DNA of 64,000 nucleotides. Origin: Cupriavidus pauculus. GTDB taxonomy: Bacteria; Pseudomonadota; Gammaproteobacteria; Burkholderiales; Burkholderiaceae. Shown here piece after piece: positions 18,446-27,115 of the stretch. The DNA lies in NCBI RefSeq assembly GCF_008693385.1, contig NZ_CP044067.1, forward strand, positions 806,001 through 870,000, in the 5' to 3' direction. The notes beneath the pieces are model-generated. The model saw only the letters and a list, made by a program, of their open reading frames with translations, ran no database searches and had not been told where the DNA came from. Made by a program: the position numbers and the translations under genes. Numbering within the stretch: position 1 is the stretch's first letter; each line of letters begins with the position of its first letter.

Positions 18446-19231
18446 ATGCGCGCCACTGCCCCCCACATCGCCCTCTATGAACGTATGGGCGAGAGAACGA
18501 CCCAGCCGTTTGCGCTGCAGGTCCTCGAAGGACTGGGACCGATTGCCGGTCGGTCCGTCATCGATATTGCCGCCGGCACCGGTGGGCTCGCCGTCGCCGC
18601 CGCGGAACGAGGCGCCGTCGTGACGGCGACCGATATCCATCCCGCGATGGTCCAACGCGCCGCGGAGCGGTTGCGATCGTTCGCCGGCTGTCATGCGCAG
18701 GCGGAAGACTGCCGGGCGCTGACGATGACCGATGCGCAGTTCGATATCGCGATATCCATGTTCGGCGTTCTGGCCTTTGCGCACTGGCGGCAGGGGATTG
18801 CCGAAATGGCGCGCGTCACCCGTCGTGGCGGCCAGATCGCGCTTGCCATGTGGACACACGGTGGCGACTGTTCACCCGCGCATGTCCTGCGACGCATATT
18901 CCATCGCGAATTTCCACAGAAGACGTTGTGGCCGTCAGACCTGTTTCCGCTGTTCACGGAGGATGCATTGGCCGCCAGCGTGACGGAGGCAGGCGTCGCG
19001 AGTGTCGAGGTTCACGTAGCAACGGCGGAATGGCATCCGTTCTCTTCCGCCGACGTGGTGAACGAATGCGACCCGATGTTCAGAAGCTTCCCCGGCTACG
19101 CCGCACTCGATGCTGACGAAGCGGCGACCCTGCGCGCGTCTCTCGAGCAGGCGTTCCAGGGCTATGCGGACGACCACGGCATTATCCGCCTGCCCACGCG
19201 CGCGTTCATCCTGCATGGCCGAAAACCGTGA
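18446..19231 (+). CDS. SAM-dependent class I methyltransferase
   Basis: A 261-residue protein with the SAM motif I VIDIAAGTGGLAVAAAERGA near residue 34, the acidic end of strand 2 (ATDIHP), and motif post-I and motif IV positions (FDIAISMFGVLAF) of the UbiE/Methyltransf_11 group. The substrate is unknown. It lies 78 nt after the molybdoenzyme in the same direction, so co-transcription is possible; an ATG a dozen codons later is an alternative start. Confidence 0.8.
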   Translation: MRATAPHIALYERMGERTTQPFALQVLEGLGPIAGRSVIDIAAGTGGLAVAAAERGAVVTATDIHPAMVQRAAERLRSFAGCHAQAEDCRALTMTDAQFDIAISMFGVLAFAHWRQGIAEMARVTRRGGQIALAMWTHGGDCSPAHVLRRIFHREFPQKTLWPSDLFPLFTEDALAASVTEAGVASVEVHVATAEWHPFSSADVVNECDPMFRSFPGYAALDADEAATLRASLEQAFQGYADDHGIIRLPTRAFILHGRKP

Positions 19232-19265
19232 TCGTCCGCCGAGTCCGAGAAGTGGGGACGTGTGA

Positions 19266-20603
19266 TCAAGGCTGCCGGGATCGAGCCCGAATAGGCTGCG
19301 GCATCCGCGACCGGGAGCCGTTCGTCGCCGTTGCGCGCCGCCCGAGACGACCATAGCGGTCCCAGCGGTAAGGCGCCAGATCGATGGCCGCGTCCCGCCC
19401 CAGAACAAGGTCACTCACGACGCGCGCGGATCCGCACGCCATCGTCCAGCCCATCGCACCGTGACCGCAGTTGAGCCAGAGGTTCGCGTGCCGCGACGCG
19501 CCCAGGAACGGCAGGTTGTCGGGCGTCATCGGCCGCTGTCCCACCCATCTATGCGCGGTGGCATCCCGAATCTCGGGGTACACCCCGTGTGCAAAGGCTT
19601 CCAGCGCCTGAAACCGTGCCTCCACCTTGCCGGGCCCCGGAACGCCGATGTCGGCGAAGCCGGTGAACCGCACGGTCTCCTCACCAAAGGACGCCCACGC
19701 GACCTTGTGAGGTATCGACACGGCGCCCACGCGCGGGCGCGACGATCGGGCGCCGTGATACGAGATCGAGTAGCCGGTGACGGGAAAGATGGGGAGCGCG
19801 TAATCCAGCGACGCCAGAAGCCGGCGCGAGGCCAGTCCCGCCGCTACCACGACCGCATCCGCCTGGTATTGGCCCCGGTCCGTCTCCACACCGGTGACGG
19901 CGGCGCCCTTGACGGCAAACCCGCGCACCCGCTCTCCAAAATGGACCCTGACCCCGAGACGGACCGCCTGCTCGAGGGCCGCCGCCGCGTAGCGCGCGGC
20001 GTCACCGGTACCGTCGTTCGGACAAAACACGCCTCGTGCGAACTTCACCGAAGCGTCGGCCAGCAGCGGTTCGCAGGCGAGTAACTGGGCGCGGTCCAGA
20101 CGCTCGAAGGGTTCTCCGGCAGACTTCAGCAGTGCCTCGTCATAGGGGCCGGGCTGGTCGTTCTCGCCATATAGGTAGAGGATGCCGGCCTGTCGCCCAC
20201 CATAGGCCTCGCATGGCACGACGCCTTCGCCGAACAGCAGATTGCGGGAGTACGTGGCCAGGTCCAGTGCTGCCTGCGAGTTGGCCATCCAGCGGTCGCG
20301 CGTGCCTTCGCGTACGAAAAGCGTCGCCCAGCGCAGCATGGACGGCGTCCATGGCGGGCAGATGCTGATGCCCTCTCCGAGGCCCAGGAGGGATTTCAGC
20401 GCGGCGCCGGCGACGCCGGGCTCGGCCCAGCTGAAGCAGTGGCCCGGGGACACGAGCCCGGCGTTCGCGAAGCTCGCACCGGCGGCTGCCGTCGGCGCGG
20501 CATCGACGATGTCCACGGTGGCGCCCTCACGGGCGAGGGTCAGGGCGGTGACGACACCGGCGATGCCGGCTCCCACAACGACGATATGCATCGGTCCATC
20601 CAT
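19266..20603 (-). CDS. DadA-like FAD-dependent D-amino-acid dehydrogenase / oxidoreductase
   Basis: A 445-residue DAO-family flavoprotein. The N-terminal dinucleotide motif HIVVVGAGIAGVVTALTLA is followed by the DadA-type block GASFANAGLVSPGH. The C-terminal FAD block WVGQRPMTPDNLPFLGAS and NLWLNCGHGAMGWTMACGSA is highly typical of DadA. It should oxidise a D-amino acid or related secondary amine and feed electrons to the quinone pool. The ATG at 20591 (MHIVVVG) is an equally good start. It is divergent from an XRE-cupin regulator, with a 16-bp palindrome between them. Confidence 0.87.
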   Translation of the reverse strand: MDGPMHIVVVGAGIAGVVTALTLAREGATVDIVDAAPTAAAGASFANAGLVSPGHCFSWAEPGVAGAALKSLLGLGEGISICPPWTPSMLRWATLFVREGTRDRWMANSQAALDLATYSRNLLFGEGVVPCEAYGGRQAGILYLYGENDQPGPYDEALLKSAGEPFERLDRAQLLACEPLLADASVKFARGVFCPNDGTGDAARYAAAALEQAVRLGVRVHFGERVRGFAVKGAAVTGVETDRGQYQADAVVVAAGLASRRLLASLDYALPIFPVTGYSISYHGARSSRPRVGAVSIPHKVAWASFGEETVRFTGFADIGVPGPGKVEARFQALEAFAHGVYPEIRDATAHRWVGQRPMTPDNLPFLGASRHANLWLNCGHGAMGWTMACGSARVVSDLVLGRDAAIDLAPYRWDRYGRLGRRATATNGSRSRMPQPIRARSRQP

Positions 20604-20638
20604 TCATGGCTTGCGCTGGGTGGAAAGTATATGTATTT

Positions 20639-20654
20639 TTTGCGTTTACGCAAA
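20639..20654. promoter_or_regulatory. 16-bp palindrome in the dadA-like / XRE divergent promoter
   Basis: TTTGCGT-TT-ACGCAAA is a perfect inverted repeat with 7-bp arms and a 2-bp centre. It lies 17 nt before the XRE gene and 35 nt from the DadA-like gene, where an autoregulatory XRE dimer would bind. Confidence 0.6.
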
Positions 20655-20671
20655 TTTCTGGAACGGCGATC

Positions 20672-21325
20672 ATGAACAGGAAGGCCACGCGCCGGGGAGC
20701 AGCGGCAGATCTCCTGGATCCGGCCACGCTAGGCAAGCGCCTGCGCACCGCCCGCAAGCAGCTTGGATGGACACTGGTGCAGGTGGCAGAACGCGCCAAC
20801 GTGTCCATCACGACCATCTCCCGCGCCGAACGCGGCCAGCTCGCGCTCGGCTACGAGAACGTTGCCGCATTGGCGCAGGCATTGCAGCTCGACATCGGAA
20901 CGCTGTTCTCCGACGACTACGCCTTGCCCGCCAACCATGAGGGTCCGGTCGTGACCCGCGCCGGCGAAGGCGTCCGCTACCGCGGGCAGTCGTTCACCTA
21001 CGAGTTCCTGGCGACGGCCGCCACCGGCAAGCCCATCAATCCGGTACTTGGCACCATTCACGCACGGTCGGTGAATGGGCCCAAAGACTTTGCAAAGCAC
21101 GCCGGCGTGGAGTTCGTGTACGTGCTGTCCGGCGAAATCGAAGTGCACTTCGAGCACGGCGACAAGGTTCATCTCGGACGCGGGGACTCCCTCTACTTCG
21201 ACAGCCGGATTGGACATGCGTATATCACGGTGAGCAGACAGCTGGCCCGGGTCATCGGGGTCATCACGACAGAAAGCCAGCACATGATGCTGGCCAAAGA
21301 GGAACACGCCGCAGGCGATGTCTGA
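20672..21325 (+). CDS. XRE-family regulator with C-terminal cupin
   Basis: A 217-residue regulator: an HTH_XRE domain (about 19-75, including WTLVQVAERANVSITTISRAE) joined to a cupin_2 domain (about 130-200, with GVEFVYVLSGEIEVHFEHGD and DSLYFDSRIGHAY). In this family the cupin senses small metabolites and the regulator usually controls a neighbouring amino-acid or amine catabolic gene. Here that is the divergent DadA-like oxidase. I chose the ATG at 20672; translation from further upstream would cross the palindrome. Confidence 0.88.
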   Translation: MNRKATRRGAAADLLDPATLGKRLRTARKQLGWTLVQVAERANVSITTISRAERGQLALGYENVAALAQALQLDIGTLFSDDYALPANHEGPVVTRAGEGVRYRGQSFTYEFLATAATGKPINPVLGTIHARSVNGPKDFAKHAGVEFVYVLSGEIEVHFEHGDKVHLGRGDSLYFDSRIGHAYITVSRQLARVIGVITTESQHMMLAKEEHAAGDV

Positions 21326-21442
21326 CTATCGCGCCGCGACGCCCGCCCCATCCCTTTACGGCGACGTCGTTTCGGTTATTGCGATTTCGTTTATTTCGAA
21401 TTACCATGTTGGGGTCCATATCGTAAGCATTGGAGCCCCACG

Positions 21443-21904
21443 ATGCCGCATACCCTTTCTCATGCATCGCTGCCGTCGGCAGCCGAGAGCGCTATCGCGC
21501 GCGAGTCATCGCGCAATCTGGCCGTCGTTCTGGACAGCAAGGCAGAGACGCAACAGTTCGACTTCAGAAACGCCCGCGGCGAGGTGCAGCAGGTCACCCT
21601 GCCCACCACGGCACTGAAGCTTCTGGTCGATGTGCTCGCAGAGATTGGAAATGGCAACGCCGTGTCGATCATTCCCATTCACGCGGAACTCACAACACAG
21701 GAGGCGGCGGATCTCTTGAACGTCTCGCGCCCATACCTCGTGCAATTGCTCGAGAAGAACGAGATTCCGTTTCGCAAGGTCAACACGCATCGACGCGTCC
21801 TCTATAAGGACGTGGTGGCATACAAGGAACGGATCGACGGCGAGCGACGCAAGGCGCTCGATGAACTCGCGGCGCAGGCGCAAGACCTCGACATGGGATA
21901 TTGA
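21443..21904 (+). CDS. Antitoxin-like protein with excisionase-type HTH
   Basis: A 153-residue protein with an N-terminal region of no recognised fold and a MerR/excisionase-like helix-turn-helix at about 88-138 (LTTQEAADLLNVSRPYLVQL, then a K/R-rich wing THRRVLYKDVVAYKER). This layout matches the antitoxins that precede PIN_3-type toxins. Its stop is 2 nt from the PIN gene's ATG. It should bind the promoter and neutralise the downstream PIN protein, which is now interrupted. Confidence 0.78.
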   Translation: MPHTLSHASLPSAAESAIARESSRNLAVVLDSKAETQQFDFRNARGEVQQVTLPTTALKLLVDVLAEIGNGNAVSIIPIHAELTTQEAADLLNVSRPYLVQLLEKNEIPFRKVNTHRRVLYKDVVAYKERIDGERRKALDELAAQAQDLDMGY

Positions 21905-21906
21905 GC

Positions 21907-22479
21907 ATGGCGTCTAACTTTGCCGTCATCTACGATGCGTGCGTCCTGTTTCCCGCCCCGCTTCGCGATCTGCTCATGCGGCTCGCTCTGACGGATCTGT
22001 ATCGTGCCAAGTGGACCGATCGGATTCATGACGAGTGGACACGCAACGTCATCGCGCGGCGTCCTGACCTGGGCGTGGACAAGTTGCAACGCACGCGCGA
22101 CCTGATGAACGACAAGGTTTGAGATTCGCTCGTCGTCGGCTACGAGCACTACATTGAATCGATCACGTTGCCCGATCCGGACGATCGGCACGTTGTGGCT
22201 GCTGCCATCCATGCCGGCGCCGGGGCGATCGTTACCTTCAACCTGAAGGACTTTCCCAAGGCCGCGCTCGCGAAGTTCAACATGGAAGCGCTGCATCCTG
22301 ACGACTTCATCATGGACTTGTGGGACCTGCACATGGGCAAGGTCCTGGCAGCCGTTGCGGAACATCGCGCATCGCTGAAGAACCCACCGAAGAGTCGGGA
22401 CGACTACCTTGCCACGCTTCTCCAGCAAGGCCTCACGAACACCGTTGCAACGCTTTCCGATTTCAGTCTGGCACTCTGA
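21907..22479 (+). pseudogene. PIN-domain toxin interrupted by one in-frame TGA
   Basis: Reading one frame from the ATG at 21907 gives a PIN-domain protein of about 190 codons broken only at 22120-22122 (TGA). The first half has the acidic PIN start VIYDACVLFPAPLRDLL. The second half resumes at once with DSLVVGYEHYI, then LPDPDDRHVVAAAI and AIVTFNLKDFP, the central and C-terminal PIN acidic motifs. No frameshift or missing segment is visible. The codon could have been CGA (Arg) before a single C-to-T change. Either the toxin is dead while the antitoxin persists, or the base is a sequencing error or a readthrough site. Confidence 0.8.
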
Positions 22480-22597
22480 AAACAGCCTAGGTCGGCGCGG
22501 CACGTTCCTGATTGCGTTGGCTGCTACTGGAAACGGGCAGCCGACGCGATAGTCTTGCGTTATGTCGTGAGCGACAAACCGGTGCCGCCTACAGTCA

Positions 22598-23410
22598 CTA
22601 TCCACCAGCCACGATCACCAGCGCCTGAATCTTCCCTGCCACCGGCCCTTCACCATACCGATCGGCAATCGCCTTCGTCGCCCGGTCGATCGCAAGGTCG
22701 AGCAAGCCCGCATCGCGCGCCTCGATATCGTTGCGCAGGGGCGTGCCAAGGCAATAGGCCGTGGCGACGTCGCGGGCCGAGTCTGCGTGGCTCATCTTCT
22801 CGTGCGCCTGGATCTCGATATCGCGGAACCCTGCACGGTGCAGCTCGTCCCGGATCCGCGCGATATCGTGATAGCCGTGTGGCGTGCGGGCGAGGAATGC
22901 TGGCGGATCATGGGGAAACACCGTGGCGACGGCTTGGGTGACGACGTCGGCAAAGACGTTCTCCTCGATGCGGTCCCACACGTTGAAGATAAAGCGCCCG
23001 CGAGGCTTCAGCACGCGACGCGCTTCGGTGTAGCCGGCGCACCGGTCGGGAAAGAACATGGCGCCGAACTGGCAGCAGACGGCATCGAACGTGCCATCGT
23101 CGAACGGCAGGTGGAGCGCATCCGCCTGCCGCCATTCGATACGGCTATCCGCACCCTGCCGTGTCGCGGCGTAGTTGAGCATCGGCGCATTGAGATCGGT
23201 GACCATATAGCGCGCGCCAGCGTCGAGCTTCGGCGCAAGCGCCCGCGTGACCACGCCACTACCGGCCGCCGTCTCGAGCACCGAACCGGGCGAGGAAGCC
23301 GCGACCAGCTCGGCCAGATCGGCGGCATAGGCCTCGAAGATCAGCGGGACCAGCAGCGTGTCGTAGAACTTCGGGATCGACCCCGAAAAGACCGTGTCGC
23401 GCTCAGTCAT
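22598..23410 (-). CDS. SAM-dependent methyltransferase (Methyltransf_11 type)
   Basis: A 270-residue class I methyltransferase: motif I VLETAAGSGVVTRALAPKL near residue 44, the acidic strand-2 end VTDLNAPML, and the motif IV region DGTFDAVCCQFGAMFFPD, followed by RRVLKPRGRFIFNVWD. Related proteins are often annotated as ubiquinone/menaquinone-type methyltransferases, but the substrate is unknown. It stands alone: the preceding and following genes are over 100 nt away. Confidence 0.8.
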   Translation of the reverse strand: MTERDTVFSGSIPKFYDTLLVPLIFEAYAADLAELVAASSPGSVLETAAGSGVVTRALAPKLDAGARYMVTDLNAPMLNYAATRQGADSRIEWRQADALHLPFDDGTFDAVCCQFGAMFFPDRCAGYTEARRVLKPRGRFIFNVWDRIEENVFADVVTQAVATVFPHDPPAFLARTPHGYHDIARIRDELHRAGFRDIEIQAHEKMSHADSARDVATAYCLGTPLRNDIEARDAGLLDLAIDRATKAIADRYGEGPVAGKIQALVIVAGG

Positions 23411-23564
23411 ACCGCCCCCCTAATCAGCCGTCTTGCCGTTGCACCATGGTGGTCGTGCGTACCGGGAGCGTCAAGGTCGTCTGCGCACGGCATCGTGGGA
23501 ATCGTGTTCCGGCACGGCTGACGGGAAACGAAACGACCATCGTGGAAGCGGCGGTCGCCGGCGA

Positions 23565-24377
23565 TCAGCGAGAAGTCAGCGAGTCGGCCTGCGACGCCGC
23601 GAATGTGGCCAGGTCCGGTGCATTGTTCTCTCGGTAGACAATCGCCCTCGCCCGATATGCGCGCGCCGCCCGCAATACGTAGCCGTCATCTCCTGCCGGC
23701 GTTCCTGCTGCGCTCGCCCACGCCGCGCGATTTGCTTCCAGCCGGTGCCGAATGAGCGCTTCCAGTGAAGCATTCTGCGACGTCTGGGCGAAGCGGATAC
23801 CCTGTTCATAGGCAGCGCTCAACCAGCCCATACGGCTATCGAGATCCGCCGCTGCCGAGTCGAATCCCCGCACGTAGAGCGCGGTCGTCAGCGCCTTGTC
23901 CTGCGTGTTCTCTATGGCCACTGCTGTCGTGAGGCATGCCAGACCGTATCCCCAGGCATCGAAGCCCAGGCTGCGCCCGTCGTCGAGCAATGCACGCGAC
24001 AGTTCTCGCGCCTTGTCCGGATTGCGAGAGACATAGAACCCGGCCAGAGCGGCCTGTATCCGGTAACGCTGCGACGCGTCGATACCTGGCAGTTTTGCGT
24101 AGGCTCGCTCCACCGCCAGACGCTGCGCGTCGGTTTCGCCCGCCTTCTCGAAGTTATTCGCTGCATCAACCCAATGGCTTGCCGCGAACTCCGCGCCGCT
24201 GGCAAGGGCCTCGCTATCGATTGCCAGCGACGACCACAGTTTTGCCGCCTCCAGATACTGGCCGGATTTCTCCAACCGCTTGATATCGTCAATCGCGATG
24301 TGGGCCTGGGCAGGCTCCGGCATGGCAGGGAGTGCGACCGCGAAACATAGGGCAATCAGACAATGCGCGCGTTTCAT
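23565..24377 (-). CDS. Secreted helical-repeat protein of unknown function
   Basis: A 270-residue protein with a Sec signal peptide (MKRAHCLIALCFAVALPAMP..., cleavage near AQA, residue 25). The mature part is alanine-rich and helical, with TPR-like or SEL1-like spacing (LEKSGQYLEAAKLWSSLA, KAGETDAQRLAVERAYAKL), which suggests a periplasmic adaptor. No catalytic motif was recognised. It is divergent from the histone-deacetylase-like gene, and the palindrome at 24462 lies 84 nt upstream of its start. Confidence 0.65.
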   Translation of the reverse strand: MKRAHCLIALCFAVALPAMPEPAQAHIAIDDIKRLEKSGQYLEAAKLWSSLAIDSEALASGAEFAASHWVDAANNFEKAGETDAQRLAVERAYAKLPGIDASQRYRIQAALAGFYVSRNPDKARELSRALLDDGRSLGFDAWGYGLACLTTAVAIENTQDKALTTALYVRGFDSAAADLDSRMGWLSAAYEQGIRFAQTSQNASLEALIRHRLEANRAAWASAAGTPAGDDGYVLRAARAYRARAIVYRENNAPDLATFAASQADSLTSR

Positions 24378-24461
24378 GAATTTCTCTGTTCAATTTCCTC
24401 ATCCGATGCGACTTAACGGCAAAAATCGTCGCGCAACGAACCCCCAACAAGCGCAAAACTG

Positions 24462-24480
24462 CTGATATATTACATACCTA
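24462..24480 (+). promoter_or_regulatory. Operator-like palindrome before the deacetylase gene (imperfect copy)
   Basis: CTGATATATTACATACCTA matches the perfect palindrome upstream of the hydrolase-ATPase operon at 15 of 19 bases, including the 14-base core TGATATATTACATA. It is in the same orientation relative to its gene and 25 nt from the start, versus 26 nt in the other copy. TATATT inside it could be a -10 hexamer. Confidence 0.6.
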
Positions 24481-24505
24481 GTCGAACCACCAACGGGGGG
24501 CGCCG

Positions 24506-25480
24506 GTGCAAACCCGCGCGCAGCTGACCATGACCACGACGATCGTCTATACCCATGCCGCCTGTCTCGCGCATCAGCCCGGCCCCCATCACCCGGAATC
24601 CCCCGAACGGCTGAAAGCCGTCGTGGGCGCGTTGCAGACACCGGAATTCGCCGCGCTGGAATGGCGCGATGCGCCGATGGGCACCGTCGAGCAGTTGCAG
24701 TTGATCCACGACGCGGACTATATCGACGATATCGCGCAAAGCGCGCCGGCGCGGGGCTATGTGCCGCTGGATGCCGGCGATACGCTGATGTCGCCGGGCT
24801 CGTGGGAGGCCGTCATGCGCTGCGTCGGAGCGGCCTGTGCGGGGGTCGATGCGGTCATGGACGGGCAGGCGCGCAACGTGTTCTGCGCGACGCGGCCGTG
24901 CGGTCATCACGCCGAACCGGCCAAGGCGATGGGCTTCTGCATTTTCAATCAGGCGGCCATCGCGGCCGCCTACGCTTACGAGGTGCGCAGGCTCGCGCGC
25001 GTGGCCGTGGTCGATTTCGACGTGCATCACGGCAATGGCACGCAGGCGGCCTTCTACAACCGCCCTGAACTGTTCTACGCGTCCAGTCACCAGTCGCCGT
25101 TCTATCCCGGTACGGGTGCGCGCTCCGAGACCGGCGTGGACCACAATATCGTCAATGTTCCCTTGCCGCGTGGCTGCGACTCGGCGCAGTTCCGTGCCGC
25201 GATCTCCACGCTGCTGCTTCCCGCGCTCAGCGCCTTCGCGCCCGATCTGCTCATTGTCTCCGCGGGCTTCGATGCGCACCGCATGGATCCCCTCGCGGGC
25301 ATGAACCTCGAGGACGACGACTTCGCGTGGATCACTCGCGAACTGATGCGGATTGCCGACGACACCTGCGACGGCCGCATCGTGTCGATTCTGGAGGGCG
25401 GCTACAGCCTCGATGCATTGGCCACGAGCACCGTGGCGCATGTCGGCGCCCTGATGCAGGCGGAGGCATCATCCCATTGA
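24506..25480 (+). CDS. Histone-deacetylase-family zinc amidohydrolase
   Basis: A 324-residue class II HDAC-like enzyme, in bacteria usually an acylpolyamine or acetoin-type deacetylase. The tandem His134-His135 (RPCGHHAEP), the zinc ligands Asp172 and His174 (DFDVHHGNG) and Asp256 (SAGFDAHRMDP), and the catalytic Tyr300 (LEGGYSLDA) are all present. GTG at 24506 has a G-rich ribosome site five bases upstream; the ATG at 24530, nearer the start of homology, has none and is the alternative. Its 3' end overlaps the convergent AAA+ ATPase gene by 12 nt, and both transcription units carry the same palindrome in their promoters. Confidence 0.88.
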   Translation: MQTRAQLTMTTTIVYTHAACLAHQPGPHHPESPERLKAVVGALQTPEFAALEWRDAPMGTVEQLQLIHDADYIDDIAQSAPARGYVPLDAGDTLMSPGSWEAVMRCVGAACAGVDAVMDGQARNVFCATRPCGHHAEPAKAMGFCIFNQAAIAAAYAYEVRRLARVAVVDFDVHHGNGTQAAFYNRPELFYASSHQSPFYPGTGARSETGVDHNIVNVPLPRGCDSAQFRAAISTLLLPALSAFAPDLLIVSAGFDAHRMDPLAGMNLEDDDFAWITRELMRIADDTCDGRIVSILEGGYSLDALATSTVAHVGALMQAEASSH

Positions 25481-27100
25481 GTCGATCGCGCGAAACTGCG
25501 CGCACAGCCTGAACACGTCTTCGGACAACGCCATCTGCTTCGCCTTGCCATAGCGGGTGGCGAGTTTCATCAGTTCCTTGATATCGCGTCCGCTCGCTTT
25601 CGGGTAGGTGGCGGTCAATACGTCCACGAGTTCGTCCCCCAGCGCCGCGCCGTACTGCTCGGCCTGCAGGCGCCACAGCCGCGCCGCATCCTCCCTGCCC
25701 GGTGTCTCGTACTGGATGGTGGCGATGCACCGCGACAGGATGGCGTCATCGACGTCGCCGGTCCGGTTGGTCGTCATGAACAGCAGCCCGCTGAAATACT
25801 CCAGCGTGCGCAGGAACTCCGCGACGATCGCGTTGTGCTCGAGGTCGTTGCCGCGGCGGCGAATGTAGACGTCGGCCTCGTCGAGCAACAGCACCGCGTT
25901 CCAGCGCATGGCCCGGCGCAGGATCTCCATCAGGCTTGCGCCGACCGAGGCGGCGGTGGTTCCCAGCTGTCCGGAATGCACGCGGTAGAGCGGCTTGCCG
26001 ACGACTTCCGCGTAGACCTCCGCGGTCAGCGTCTTGCCCAGGCCGGGCGCACCCTGGCAGAGGATCGTCGTGCCGCCCGATTTGCCCGGCACGAAATCCT
26101 GCACCAGCACGTCCATGTGCGACGTCAGGATGTCGATGAGGTCGCGGTGCTGGTCCGGCAGCACCAGCTTGTCGCGCATCTCGGGCCGATACCGGTATTC
26201 GGTCAGGTGTTGCACATGCACCCAGATGTTCCGGTGCCACTCCAGATGGAACATGTGCACATAGCCATGGAGCGGCATCTTGTCGAAGCCCGTGGCCACG
26301 CCGGACCGGCGCCAGAACTCGGCGTCGTGTGTCACTTCGAAACGGCGCTCGAGACGTTCCTCGTCGTTGATGCAGCGCGCCGCGACGCCGTCGCCCAGGC
26401 GCGCGAGCACCGCGGTGCCTTTGCCCTCGACGGTGAACGCAGCCCCCGTGGCGATGTACTGCGCGCCGAAGCTGCGCTGGTAACGCACAAAGCGCTGGGC
26501 ATGCCGTTCGTATTCCTGCCGAAACTCCGCGCACTCCTTGAAGAAGCCGAAATCGGCGAGAAGCTGCGGAATGGTGCGGTCGATGATCTCGTCGCGCGTG
26601 ACGATGATCGACGTCGTCATGCCCGCCCTGCGCCGCGCGGGGTCCGTCAGTTCCGAATTGGCGGACAGCATCGTGTTCGCCAGCAGGTCGATGGCGACAT
26701 AGGGCATGCCCTGCTCGGGCTCCACGTGCCGCACGCGCTGGACCAGCCACGGCAGCAGCACGCCATCGCGGCTGCGCTGATACAGCCAGCCATCGATGAC
26801 ATCGCGCGACAGGTAGGCGACGAGTCCGGCCGACAGCATCTCCAGGCCGGGGATGGTGCGTGCCTGCGGCGCGTTATGGACGTTGTCCAGCGCCAGCATC
26901 TGAAAGAGCAGCGCGCGCTCGTTCTGCGATTTGCTCAGCGCATAGAGCGAGTTCAGCGACTGCGCGTCGAACAGGCGCGCCGATACCGACATGCTGCCAT
27001 GGCAGAGGCCGTGTTCCCTGAGCTGCCGGGCCAGCGGAGACTCGGCTTCGATCAGCGCGAGCAGCGGGTGGATCAGGGACTGCGGAATCTCGAAATTCAT
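25469..27100 (-). CDS. AAA+ ATPase with an uncharacterised N-terminal region
   Basis: A 543-residue protein. The C-terminal 210 residues form an AAA+ module: Walker A GAPGLGKT at 350-357, Walker B LLLDEAD at 404-410, sensor 1 (LLFMTTNRTGDVDD) and an arginine-finger region (ILSRC). The N-terminal 330 residues match no domain I know; they are soluble and rich in Arg, Glu and aromatics. I chose the ATG at 27100, eight bases after GGAG, over a GTG at 27109. It follows the alpha/beta hydrolase by 15 nt in one operon. A remodelling or chaperone-like role is likely, but the client is unknown. Confidence 0.8.
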   Translation of the reverse strand: MNFEIPQSLIHPLLALIEAESPLARQLREHGLCHGSMSVSARLFDAQSLNSLYALSKSQNERALLFQMLALDNVHNAPQARTIPGLEMLSAGLVAYLSRDVIDGWLYQRSRDGVLLPWLVQRVRHVEPEQGMPYVAIDLLANTMLSANSELTDPARRRAGMTTSIIVTRDEIIDRTIPQLLADFGFFKECAEFRQEYERHAQRFVRYQRSFGAQYIATGAAFTVEGKGTAVLARLGDGVAARCINDEERLERRFEVTHDAEFWRRSGVATGFDKMPLHGYVHMFHLEWHRNIWVHVQHLTEYRYRPEMRDKLVLPDQHRDLIDILTSHMDVLVQDFVPGKSGGTTILCQGAPGLGKTLTAEVYAEVVGKPLYRVHSGQLGTTAASVGASLMEILRRAMRWNAVLLLDEADVYIRRRGNDLEHNAIVAEFLRTLEYFSGLLFMTTNRTGDVDDAILSRCIATIQYETPGREDAARLWRLQAEQYGAALGDELVDVLTATYPKASGRDIKELMKLATRYGKAKQMALSEDVFRLCAQFRAIDSMG

Positions 27101-27115
27101 GGGTTGCACTCCGTG

